This document shows positions 23,141 through 34,757 of a DNA stretch of 64,000 nt, in pieces. The stretch is from Antedon mediterranea. Its lineage: Eukaryota > Echinodermata > Crinoidea > Comatulida > Antedonidae. Below the pieces are notes generated by a model, which saw only the letters and a list, made by a program, of their open reading frames with translations, was not told the DNA's origin and did not search any database. The translations under genes were made by a program, and so were the position numbers. Positions within the stretch are counted from its first letter, which is position 1. The number at the start of each line of letters is the position of its first letter. The stretch lies in the NCBI RefSeq assembly GCF_964355755.1, contig NC_092671.1:7761001-7825000 (forward strand), in the 5' to 3' direction.

Positions 23141-24809
23141 AGGAAAACTAAATTAATTGGTTAATAATTAATTCGGTACATCGACGAAGTGAAAACCAAT
23201 GTAAAGATAGCGATATACAAACAGAAAAAAAATAGATAAAAATTAAACATATATGAGTCTATTTGACTGGTTCGTTCACTACTTATTATCACTATGTTAC
23301 TCCCGTGAGATGTTTGTCGTATTAGATATAAATATTTCAGTAACATTTAGTCGTTTTCTTCACGTCAATGTGTTATGATAATGGGAGACGCAAGATGCGG
23401 AAAAAAGTATACGTTATGGTTCGCTAAGTAGTATTAATTAGAAATAGATATCACACATGATACAATTTCGACGCAATGGCATGTACGGTTCTTATAACTG
23501 TAATTGAAAATTTAAATACAATTAATCAATTAGGGGACATTCGTCGCTATACTACTATCAACGTCGTTTATTTTGCACGAGATGTAACTGACGTTTTATG
23601 CCGTTAATTTGATTTGTGTGATTTAAAAGAAAAACAACATTAGCTAGTCTATAGAGTGTCTGTAATCATTGACATTATCTAATCACGCTGTGATTAGTTG
23701 TGCGCTCTTAATGTCCGTTTATCACACATAAAGAGATGACGGTCCATGCAGTAATGGCTGGTTTTTGTGACAGAAAAGCGGTTTTTTAATGGTTGTTGGC
23801 GCAGAAAATAGAGTTTTATTACCGATATTAATTTGGGGCCCTTTCTACGTAGAGGAGTTCTTATGAGGCTATAATGGAGGCAATATTTCATAAGAACTTC
23901 CAAATCTGTTTTGCTCTAGGGCTTGTTGATATATAAAAAAAAGCACGAGTGTGTTAAAATTGAAAAACGTGTTTGTAAATTGCGCAGTATCGAATTGCGC
24001 AGCTTATGAGTTCTATACGCTATTTCGACGCGTCACGATATCATCCGAGTTGGATTAAATACACATCGTATCGTTTGCGATAGATCTGTTGAGTAAATGT
24101 GAATAATTAATAGAAAGCATTATCTTGGGAAATAAATAATGATGATAAGACTGTAATGGCACTCAAAGAGCTGTAATACAAATATTACGCTAAGATATGA
24201 CTATTCCTTCGAGTTAATAGTCTTTCTATAGTCTATAGGGTGTATTTAGTTGGCGACTCTAAGTATTACATCTTTACTAATGATACAATACTCTCGACAA
24301 AGTTTTTATTATACTAATCGTGATAGATGAGTCTGGATAACCAGTGTTTATCATTTAGTTACTCCACTGTCGACATTAACAGTTTGCCAATATCTATCTC
24401 ATTTATTTGCTTTTCGTTTCATCCCAACGAGAATGTTTTCACGTCTATAATGTCTTTTATTACAGATTATAAAAGATAAAATAGTTCTAAAATAAGAAGT
24501 TCTGATATTTTATTTTAAGCATCATCAGCTAATGAAGCATTAAGCACACTGAGAGTTTCAGGAAGGATATAGCAAAGACATAAGTAGACCATTGTTGTAT
24601 AACTTTGGTAATATTGTGTAAAATAACTACCGGTTTCTATTATTATGTTTAGGAAAAAGATCAAATAAACGTAAAACAAAATACACTAGATTATAGCAAA
24701 GTATACATTTTTATCTCGATTGATTTTACAGTTTTAATTCCTTTCCTGTTTTCCATACATCCGAAAAATATTGAAAACGTTACTAAAAAATGTCTAAGAA
24801 GAAAAAGCA

Positions 24810-25135
24810 AAATTCTAATCTGTTATCAGTTTTGTTGATTTTCAGATATTTTAACATTCAAGTTCTTAGTTTTTCTGTTTTCTACTGAAAATTTAACCAA
24901 CTAAATATAAGAATGACATATATAAATTTTAAACTTTTATCAGTTTTTTGATTTTCAGAGATTTTGATATTCTAAAATCTTAGTTTTTCTGTTTTTGATT
25001 GAAAACTTCACACAAAAATATATGTATAGATTAAAGAACATAAATTCTAACCATTCATTATAGTTTATTTGTAATTTCTAATTACATTCTGATATTAAAA
25101 TTCTTAGTTTTTTGTTTGCTAAATTGAAAGAGTCT
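24810..25135. repeat. Degenerate triple tandem repeat, unit about 120 bp
   Basis: Three successive blocks share the order AATTCTAA or AATTTTAA, then TTATCAGTTTT (or a decayed form), then TTTCAGAGATTTTGATATT-like and CTTAGTTTTTCTGTTTT-like words. The third copy is the most diverged. It is AT-rich with no ORF. Confidence 0.6.
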
Positions 25136-25661
25136 CAATCAAAAAACAGTTATTGATTTATTAATTTGGAATGAATGATTGGTTTGTGTTGGGGTTAAAA
25201 ATGAATAACTTCTCAATTTGGATGTTCATTTTATTGAGTCATATTCAATACCAGTAAATCTTTAAAAAATATGATTAGGGCCTATCGGTATACCTTTTAT
25301 CTTATTTGATTACATAACATTCCATATTTTGAATTTTATTTCTTTAATTTTCAGTAGGCCAATGACTGTGCAGTTTGATGGTAATAATTGTATGGCTTTT
25401 CGAATAGGTATTTATAATACATTTTGTCTATTGTTGTTTTAAAAAGATAACCTATAATGTTTAGTTAGTTAATTAAAGATTTTCAACAAAAGACTACATA
25501 TTTATGTTATTATCATTACTATTGGTATTTAGTTTCTATATTTCTTTTTCAACATTGCTAATAAATGGTTCATTTAACTTGTTAGAAACGCTAAACATTA
25601 TTTCCGTAGCATCCGTCAAGTCCGAATTCCTATAATATTAGGAAGGACACTGTTGCCCAAA

Positions 25662-25791
25662 AGTTCTGCAAATTTTACCTGGTTGTTTCGATTTAGCTTT
25701 TTGCTTATTAAATTATTTTGTATCTCCATTGAGATCCAACGACTGACACCAACAGAATTGTAATTTTTTTTAGTAATTTGCTTTTGGATTT
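25662..25791 (+). repeat. Dispersed repeat, copy 1
   Basis: This block of about 130 bp contains TCGATTTAGCTTTTTGCTTA, TTTGTATCTCCATTGAGATC and TTGCTTTTGGATT. The same words in the same order recur at 30603-30742 within the Evx intron. It is probably a fragment of an uncharacterised repeat family. Confidence 0.7.
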
Positions 25792-27192
25792 ATAAAAAAA
25801 ATATAATAGAGAAAAAAGAAAAAGAAATTCAAATGAAAATTCGTCTTATTGTGTTTGTGTTTTTTTTGTTTGACAAATTAAGCTAGATCTTTGGTATAAT
25901 AAATACAATATGTAACTCTAACATAAAAGATTCCTGCTACAACATTAAAAACAAAATATATATTAAGATATATTACACTATAAATTAAGTAGAATGATAA
26001 TGAAGAAATAAGCACAGAGAACGATGTAATGATGATGTGAACGTTGACAGAACTCTGATGAAGGACAAGTGAGCAATAAAACATATCTCACATCATAATT
26101 AATAGAATATTTTCATAATGACTATGAAGATTAGTTTGTACTATCATATCAGTATTTTTCAAATTACTGATATACAACAATTCTTTCAATCAATCAAGCA
26201 GCGTGTAAATTTGTTCACGGTCTAGCCTCATTACCTATACTGTTTAGATTGCAAGGTGTTAATTTACACGCAGCAATACTAACATTAATGTTTATCTTAT
26301 AATTTACAACAAAAACAGTTTAATCCGTATTTAAATGGATGTATTATAGTAAATTTGCTAGTAAGTGAGAAATATCAACTTTTATGTAAAATATCATTTT
26401 CTTGCCGGGAAATGTTCTAACAGCTTGGCGGCTTGTCATTCGCGAGTATAGTCTCGGTTGTGCGTGTGTTCTACTTGTACGCGGAAATCGTGGAGTTATC
26501 GGTTCCATGAAGCATGTTTTCATGAGTACCTTATAAATTCACACCATTACATCATCTACTTAATTATTTCCTTAACATTTATTTAGATAACATTGTAATA
26601 AAAAATAAATAAAAAATATAATTTACTATGTAGGCTGCTTATAAATCAAATTTGGCAGTTGGAATGCTCTCTTTCTTCTATCACATTGGAACACTATCAA
26701 TGGGAACATAACAACATAACAACAACGGCTATAATGTTTTTACTGTACTGGAGTAAGATGTATTCGATTTATTTCGTTCGATCTGTTTGTTGTGAAGTTT
26801 CAGGACATTATAATAAATATACAATGTTCTGTTTTGTATTGTTTTTATAACCGTTAACCGCATGACAATGACAACCCTCTCAGACCGCGCTTACAAATAA
26901 ACGAAAAAAGATTGTTAGAATGCCATTGATGCGATAGGCCTATACTTATATATTAGATTACAAATGATATTTCGCCCACAAAAGATGTATTCACAATTAC
27001 ACACAGAACAATTTGCAAGACGGAACCAATTCAGCTATAATAAGTATTTATTTATTGAATACAAGATATTCACAAAATATTTACAATAATTACAGATAAA
27101 ATTTGTAGTAAAGCAGAAGCTCTTAATACTGAAGTTACAGTTTAATTCGACCCACGGGATACACCTCTGCTGAGTGTATTTTACAATATGTC

Positions 27193-27204
27193 AAGGGGGC
27201 GCTA
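27193..27204 (+). promoter_or_regulatory. CTCF-like site, plus orientation
   Basis: The sequence AAGGGGGCGCTA (preceded by TGTC) matches the core of the vertebrate CTCF consensus closely, about 0.9 kb beyond the 3' end of Evx. CTCF exists in deuterostomes and marks Hox-cluster domain borders in vertebrates. Function here is inference from the motif alone. Confidence 0.35.
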
Positions 27205-28095
27205 GTTAGTTAGTGACCATGACGAGACAGAAAGTTGATGTTATCATTTGCCTCTGGGCGTCACAGCACATCATACCGTCTTAAATTGGTATCATACAAT
27301 ATTGGTAATAAATTACAATATAACTGAGCTAAACTAAACCTTCAATTACGATTCTTATCATTATGTGCTTAAAACATATTTAAGAAAATTATTTTCATTA
27401 GTTGAAGATTGTTATCTTGTGTCTAGCAATCATCAGACGAAAAAGTTGACTTATTTCGAGAAATAATGAAATTTAAATACGACCTCGTGTGAGAATACAT
27501 GTATATTTTCTAAAATAGTAATTATGAAAATTGTGTTATTTTGGTTTTCTTAAGTACCTTTATTTCTATCTTCCGATGTGTGTTCTGCTAGCGGTCATTG
27601 GATGTCCCATCTCGCCAACAATATAGCATTTATAGTTAGGCCTATAACTTCTACCTATTTATATCACTAGCAAACTTATATTGACCTGGGCGATGTAAAG
27701 ATGTTTTATTTATATTTCGTTGGAATACCTTTCGGAAAGTTAAGCACCCATAATGGATTTAGACCAATACTAAGTATTTACATACTATTTGTAATTTATC
27801 GAGATCGATGTATAACTTATACTCAATTAATACTAGTTTGCTAATAACCAGTATCTTTTGATCGACCTTTATGATTGAGGTCGCCTTTTGAACATTGTTA
27901 CAGTTTTATATTCGTTAAAGGTTTTATTGAGAGCTTACTTACATCCTACATATCAACTTTTATAATGAATAACAATATTATCGCAAATATTATACATTTT
28001 AAGCATTTTCTAAAGCAGAATAAGTCTTACTTATTACATGTAAATGAACGCTATTTACAGTTATTGTTTACAATCTATTAAACACAATAATATTC

Positions 28096-31000
28096 TTAGA
28101 AAGATGATGAGTTGAGAGGATGTCGACTTGGCGTTAATCGTGATTCTAAAGTTGGTAAACCAAGTGAAGATGGACTGGTATGCGAGTGTCCACTACACCC
28201 ATGATGTACAACACACGGGGTTGGCACTGCAGGGCTAGGGAATATGATACTACTTGTGCTACTACTGGACGGGCTAGTTGTATGCTCGGTGGTTGGTGGT
28301 CCGGCGACTGGAAGCTGAGGGTAGGGATAAGACAGACATCGAAGTATCTCAGCTCTACTGCGAAGTTGCATGGCATAACTGCTGTATAGGTCTGTTGTCG
28401 CTGGACTTGGGTGTAGGCCAGGATAATAGTGAAATGCTCCTGTGGCTGATGGGGTGAATGGGGGTCTGGCTGCAAGTAGCATTGAGTAGAGGTGGGGATC
28501 AAGGTGATGGTGTGGCCATCCACATGTCATCGACATCCTTTGTCGCTTGTCCTTCATCCGCCGGTTTTGAAACCATACCTTACAAAGAAAAAATTTAAAT
28601 ACTAATTAAACACATCAGAGTGTGCTTAAATATTGCAAGATTCACTGAAATAAACAACCTGTGAAACATATCGTTGTTATTTTTACTAAGGAAGAGAAAA
28701 ACACTTCCCAGTATATTTGAGCCATGGAGGTAGTTTGAGCCCCATGGCCAAAATATCCGTAAAACCATACAGTCGTTCGTTTTGTTTTAAGAACTGGAAC
28801 GGTTGTTTATTAAAAAATTTTAGTTTACATTTTGCCTTATTTTAGAAGTTTAAGTTGATATGATAAAATACATTTAACACTGAATTACAATAAACAGCAC
28901 TCATTACACCGCTTTTTATTAAGCCTTGTAAATATAGTTATAAATATAAATCCACATTTTAATGGTAAAGACTAACTAAGCAAGCTAACCCTTAACACAC
29001 ACAACAATGGAACATGTTAAAATGGTAACTGATATCAGAACAGGAATTGCACTTGAAACAAAATAACGACCATAAATTATGTTATTATTAGAATCTATTA
29101 ACTATTGTGATAACTTCGGTAATGACGGTTGATTGTTCTAAAGCACCGTAGAATTCTGGCTAATTACACGTACACGTGCCACTAGCCAATCTCTTCGCAC
29201 AGCTAGTGGCACTTTGATATGAAACCCTTATCAACTACTTCGTCGAATTTAAGATCCTTGGCATTAACAAAGTCAATTAGCCTAAGAAGTACGAGAGTAA
29301 GTTTTGAACGTTCTGGGGGTCAGACAAAGACGAATAATTTATAACACACATCTGACAATGTACTAAGAGCTGTCTTGCTTTAGTGAATTCAATTATTTAA
29401 TTCTAGCATTTTACACCACAGTCCTTATTTCAAATTTAAAATTTACCAAGCATCCACTGAGCAAGCTACGGTATGTCATCACAAGATGAAATCATACTTT
29501 CTATAGCCCTGGGCTTAATTGGTGAAATTAGTGTATTCCATTTTAAAAACATGATTTGTAAAAGAAAAAAAAATTCCAAAAATGGAGAAAACTGTATGCC
29601 TAAAAAACACCCCTCTAATAATATTTAATTAGAATTATGTTATTTAAGTAATCTTCGGCCATGATTTGATTCAAACGTTATTTATCTAATTTGATCACAT
29701 GGACGAATCACATGATACTATCATATATTGTATATATTAAAAAAGAAAAGAAATTTTAGTACGAAACTATCAACAAATTAAACTATAAGAAAACTAATGA
29801 AATGATCAATGAAGAGGATAACTGAATATGCAAAACTTGAACATGATAGTTCATCAGAGAAAGAGACAACATGTTTGCGCACACGTACACATTTCGTATG
29901 ATTTAACAGCTTTTAAATGCACGGGTCAACGTTTGTGTCACTGAATAATTGTATGGGACTTGTGACAAACAAACCATTAATTATTATTATTCGTCAGATC
30001 AACTATACACCTTCCGTTTCAACGTGCTTTTTTCTATTATGTTGCGTATAACATAAATTACATTATTCGATATCATGAGGTGGCCTTTTAGAAACGTCTT
30101 TATTATAGTCATTATGAAACATGATGGTACTAATACCTATAACGACTGATAATGCATAACGCCTCAGGTTTGACCAAAGACAGGCGGTGACATGCACCTT
30201 ATACTATCTTTATTACCGCCACGGGCAACCTAAACTAAATCTATAACGAACGAGAGTATTTTATTGGCTTATATACATACTAAGCACCATATTAAAAACA
30301 ATATTACAGTAAATTAATTATCATAATCGTAATGAACGACATAATAATTGAAGTATATGTTAGAGCTTGTCTCCGCTTTCTTCTATTCTATTAAAACGCG
30401 TGTGATGAAAAGGTTTCGTTAACGAATATATATTTCTCTGTTGTTTTATAATTATACACTAGTGTATGATTATATTATTTATAGAATAAAAAGGCAAAAT
30501 AGATACTAAAAAATCATGTTTATCGTTATTTATAACTTTGATGTTTTTTTAATTATCAAAAAGTTATGATATTGATCACAATGAAGAGCTAGTGTTGCAC
30601 GAAAGCTCTGCTAATTTTTTTGGCTGTTTTACTTTATCGTTTTGATTTAGCTTTTTGCTTATTTTATTTTGTATCCCCATTGAGATCCACCCATTGATAT
30701 CCACAGCATTGTCATTTTTCCCCAGTAAATTGCCTTTGGATTAATATTGATCACAATGATATTATATTTGTAGACCTGATGATCGGAATCATAACATTGG
30801 AATGGATGGGCATAAATTAAATCACAAAAAAAACACACCCCGTTTTGTTGTGATATTGGCCGCCCTACTACAAATTGCTCAAATTAAATGTTATTTCTTT
30901 TTTACCTCTTTGGTGGAGGTTTCCCACATTTATTCTCAAATGCATAAACTATATATACAGACTAAATAAAATAGGGTTAGTACACTATCTATCTTCCATT

Positions 31001-33441
31001 ATATTACTTTTCTATAAATTTTTTTAATTTTTTTTCTAAACAGCATTTGCATGAACATTTTCTCTTTTTTTATTTTATTTCTTTGTCAATGTATTGTTAT
31101 TAGTTTACTTTTATTATTTGGAGGCGTAATTTGAATAAAATGTTATTTGTAGAAAGTGCGAAACACTTATAACAGAACATGATAACCTCAGAAAAGTAGG
31201 TCTATTATGTGTATGTTAACGCCAATACAAACACTTGTTAGAGAATATTAATGTAAAACAATATTACCAGATATTAATGAGTATGTGTCAACAAGAAAAA
31301 GAACTATCAATCTATTCATTCCAGAGATAACATTATTATTGGCACTTTTGTGGTATTTAATTAGGCCAATATATTAATTTTCTTTTGTGCTTTATATCGA
31401 TTCGTTAAGTTTTTATTTTTGCACTATGTATATTCTACAATCAAAATAATTTTATTGCACCACATTACGAATTAATATTATTGTTAATCATAGATAGCAT
31501 ATTTGAACATCCTTTTAGTATTTATTGTCATGAATTTCTTCGAATTAATTTGCTTATTATTATGTTAGTATTATAGTCATAATTTTGTTAATTAAATAAC
31601 GGTATTCATTCACGTGCATGAACAAATCATTGTCGTATTTTTATATGTGTTTATCGTGTATTGTAGGTCCCTATAAATAATTTAATTGTATATTAATATG
31701 CATATAAATGTTATTTTTATTCCACAATCATGATATTGGATTAGGCCTAAATATGTTTTATATGGTAGCCTAAGGAACGTTACTCTTCGCCCACACTTCC
31801 TTGCCAAGATGTCATTTAGACAAGAATGGTTGCTAGGTATAAAACAAGGGTAACACACCAAATACAGTACTTCATTCCAATCAAAGTATCAGATTTTAAA
31901 TCGTTATGTCATTGAAAAAAGGGACATGTCCTTCCTACAATAAGTCTAAACCAGTGATGTGTTAATGAAGTTGTTATTCAAATTATATTATTTAAAAGAT
32001 CGAGTCCAAAAACTGCCCATGATGATTATTATCACTTATTGTGACATAGGGACAAACACCTTGCATGTGGCCAACGTAAACATTTGAATTAAAAACAAAA
32101 TCAACTAGAAAACTATGTATTAATCTATAAAAATACTACTTTTCTTATATTATTCTCATTTCTTTAACCAATTTAAAACATTGTGAAACATGTATGCAAA
32201 CAATAAGAATCATAGAAACTGTGTATTGAGAGTTTGAACATTTGTGCATGTTAAACAACCTTGTTTTAAAGATATATACAAGAAAAAGAAAAGGAAGCAA
32301 ATAATTATAACTTTTCCAGTCTATAACAAAATTTGAACAAGATTCGTTTGAGGATCGAGATTTTAGAAATTGTAATAAAACTAAATATAATTCGTCTGGA
32401 TTTTTTATTCTAAAATAACAGATAGAAGAAAAAAGGAAAAAGAATGCTATACATAGATAGGTATAGTACCGGTACCGTTTAAAGCAATTACATATTTGTA
32501 TGAAGAATTGGAGTAGTATTTTGCTGAGGACATTATTATTAAATTACATTGGTATGAAAAATTAACAAGTTAACATTATCTACCTTAATAGTTGTCTCTG
32601 GAAGGTTGAGAGAGGCTGCTAGTTCACATCTTCGTGGTCTTGATACATAGTTCTCACGGCAAAATTCCTTTTCTAGCCGCCCGATCTGCTCCCTTGTAAA
32701 CGCTGTTCGATAACGCCTAGGCTGCCCATCTAGTAGATCACTTGCTGCAACAGAATTTACACAAAACTTGCTAACTTTTGAATCCATTTAAAGTTGTATA
32801 TTGTATAAATTTAGCCCTTTTGGTTATCACAAACCTTCTTAAGAAACTTTAGTAATCAAATCTGACAATTTTTTAAGGACAAACTGTTGAAATGTTGGTT
32901 GTAATTGTTTGAGTATTCAAATGAGACATAATTCTATATTTGGTATACGATGTAATAATGAGTTTGACATTCACTTTTTTAAGAACCCGAACGAAAGAAA
33001 ACCACGAAGAAACGAAAAACCTGCATCGAGATTCTACGATGAACACTTTAAAAACGATTTATCATTGATAAAATCTAAAGTGGGCGTTTATGTAATTACT
33101 ACTTAAACAATTATACATCAATTAAAATAATTATTTTACACCAACGCATATTTATAAACTTAATTTTCATGAGTTATGTTAATTCAATGTGTACTAGAAA
33201 AGCCACATGTTGGTGTAACAAGAGATTTACTCGTGATTATGTGGAAAAATGATTTAAAATACATTAATGAGTATGTGATCATTAAAGATACGCCAATGTG
33301 GTCTAACCAAAATGGCTTAATTACTATTAAAGTATTTGTAAATTAGTGAATTCCAAAGAAAAAAGAATTAATTTGAGAAAATAATGATTCGTTGAGAATA
33401 ATTTAAATGATATCAAATAATTATATATTTTCAATGTCGAT

Positions 33442-33538
<97 letters not shown>

Positions 33539-34757
33539 TAGATTAAAGATCTAGACTAAATTTGGATTGAAACATTAAAAATTGTTATTTATTATACACC
33601 AGTAGGCCTAGGTAAAAACAAATATATAAATCAACTATTATATTAAATGCTTTAAGTTTTATGAAGTAGCTTTAAGTTTTATGAAGTAGCTATAAAAATA
33701 ATAATATTTAATGAAAGGAATGATCATTTAAAAAATTTGTTAGGGAATCGTGATCATAACAGATATCTATTAGCCCTACATTTTATTTGCGATGTACATA
33801 AAACTGGAATTTTGTTCCCCAAAACATTCTATAATGTCATCATAACACAACTGTTTGTATAATATTAGTAGGCCCAAGTACAATTGTCTGAAGTTATTAA
33901 TAAGCCATTACCTTTTGTATAATATACGTTTCCTATTTTTACTTTCTCAAAACATTATTTACAAACTCTCAAAAACAGGGAAAAAATAAAAATAGCAAAT
34001 CAATAGAAAAGTGATTGAATAAGTATATCACAAGATGACAACTTTTGTTTTCTCTCACACAAATGTAAAAATATATTTTTATTATGCAGGAAGATTGAAA
34101 TATAAATATGCATTTTGAACATTCTAGAACTTACGGTACAGTAATATTTCGTATTACAGCTTTTCTATTAATGATAAGTATCGATATAGGTCTTTGGACA
34201 ATATTCAATAAGCTGTAACAAATTGTAGGCCCTACTTAGATAGTTCTAGAATCAGTTTTTAACATATAGAAGTGGTAAACTATTTTGTACTCACCTTTTA
34301 AATGTTGAGATGATAACTCTGAGTTGTTATTATCAATATTTGTTTTAAGTACATCTGAATCATCATAATTAAGTTCCAGTTGTTTCTGTTTACAAGCGTG
34401 TGTCTCTGTCATAAAGTCCGATTCAGAGATATTCGAGTTGGTTTCAGAAGCGTCCAAGATAACCGAGCTAGGGGAAGACCTTGGAGATTCAAGAGGGCAC
34501 GGTAGCCTAGGGTCGGTGTCCAGGTACACAGGCATCGGGGCGACTACTGGCATTGGAGCTGGCTGTGGTGGCGGTGAATCCAAGAAAGGTCGATGTAAAA
34601 TCGGAGCTGACATAACTGTGCCTTTAGACTGGGACGTTGGCTCAATTATTTTTTTGTGTGCTTCTCGTTCCCGTGTTTCTGAAATTCTCCAGCCAGAAGT
34701 TTCTTTAAATTTTAATGTTTCCTTTGTTAAAGTAACCTGTCCAATACCATCCGACAT
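28096..34757 (-). CDS. Evx: Even-skipped homeobox protein Evx, 3 exons
   Basis: Evx is a nuclear homeodomain repressor acting in posterior body, gut and neural patterning. Exons 34295-34757, 32584-32744 and 28096-28578 join with GT-AG junctions into 368 residues. The first ATG in frame is at 34755-34757 (MSDGIGQ); the frame is open further up but only from a TTG. Exon 1 gives a Pro-rich N-terminus ([20 protein letters not shown]). The homeodomain starts in exon 2 ([20 protein letters not shown], then [20 protein letters not shown]) and ends in exon 3 ([14 protein letters not shown]). The intron falls between residues 46 and 47, as in other Evx genes. The C-terminus has a His-containing [19 protein letters not shown] and Pro/Ser-rich tail ending LNSSSF. 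Residue 21 of the homeodomain is Cys instead of Tyr. Introns are 1550 and 4005 bp. It is divergent from the Hox gene. Confidence 0.95.
28579..32583 (-). other. Evx intron 2
   Basis: This 4-kb intron splits the homeobox. It holds the dispersed repeat at 30603-30742 and a short stem (GTGCCACTAGC with its inverse) at about 29175-29212 beside a TAATTA and a CACGTG word at 29160-29178. These could be homeodomain and bHLH sites but are common by chance. No coding exon was seen. Confidence 0.7.
30603..30742 (+). repeat. Dispersed repeat, copy 2 (in Evx intron 2)
   Basis: Same family as 25662-25791, with TTTTGATTTAGCTTTTTGCT, TTGTATCCCCATTGAGATCC and TTGCCTTTGGATT. Both copies lie in the same orientation about 5 kb apart. 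Confidence 0.7.
33445..33535. repeat. (TA)n microsatellite, about 45 units
   Basis: A long uninterrupted TA run in Evx intron 1, likely to be highly variable in length between individuals and a possible assembly weak point. Confidence 0.97.

Noticed and set aside
28180-28389. Plus-strand ORF of 69 codons
   Set aside because: It is the antisense shadow of Evx exon 3.
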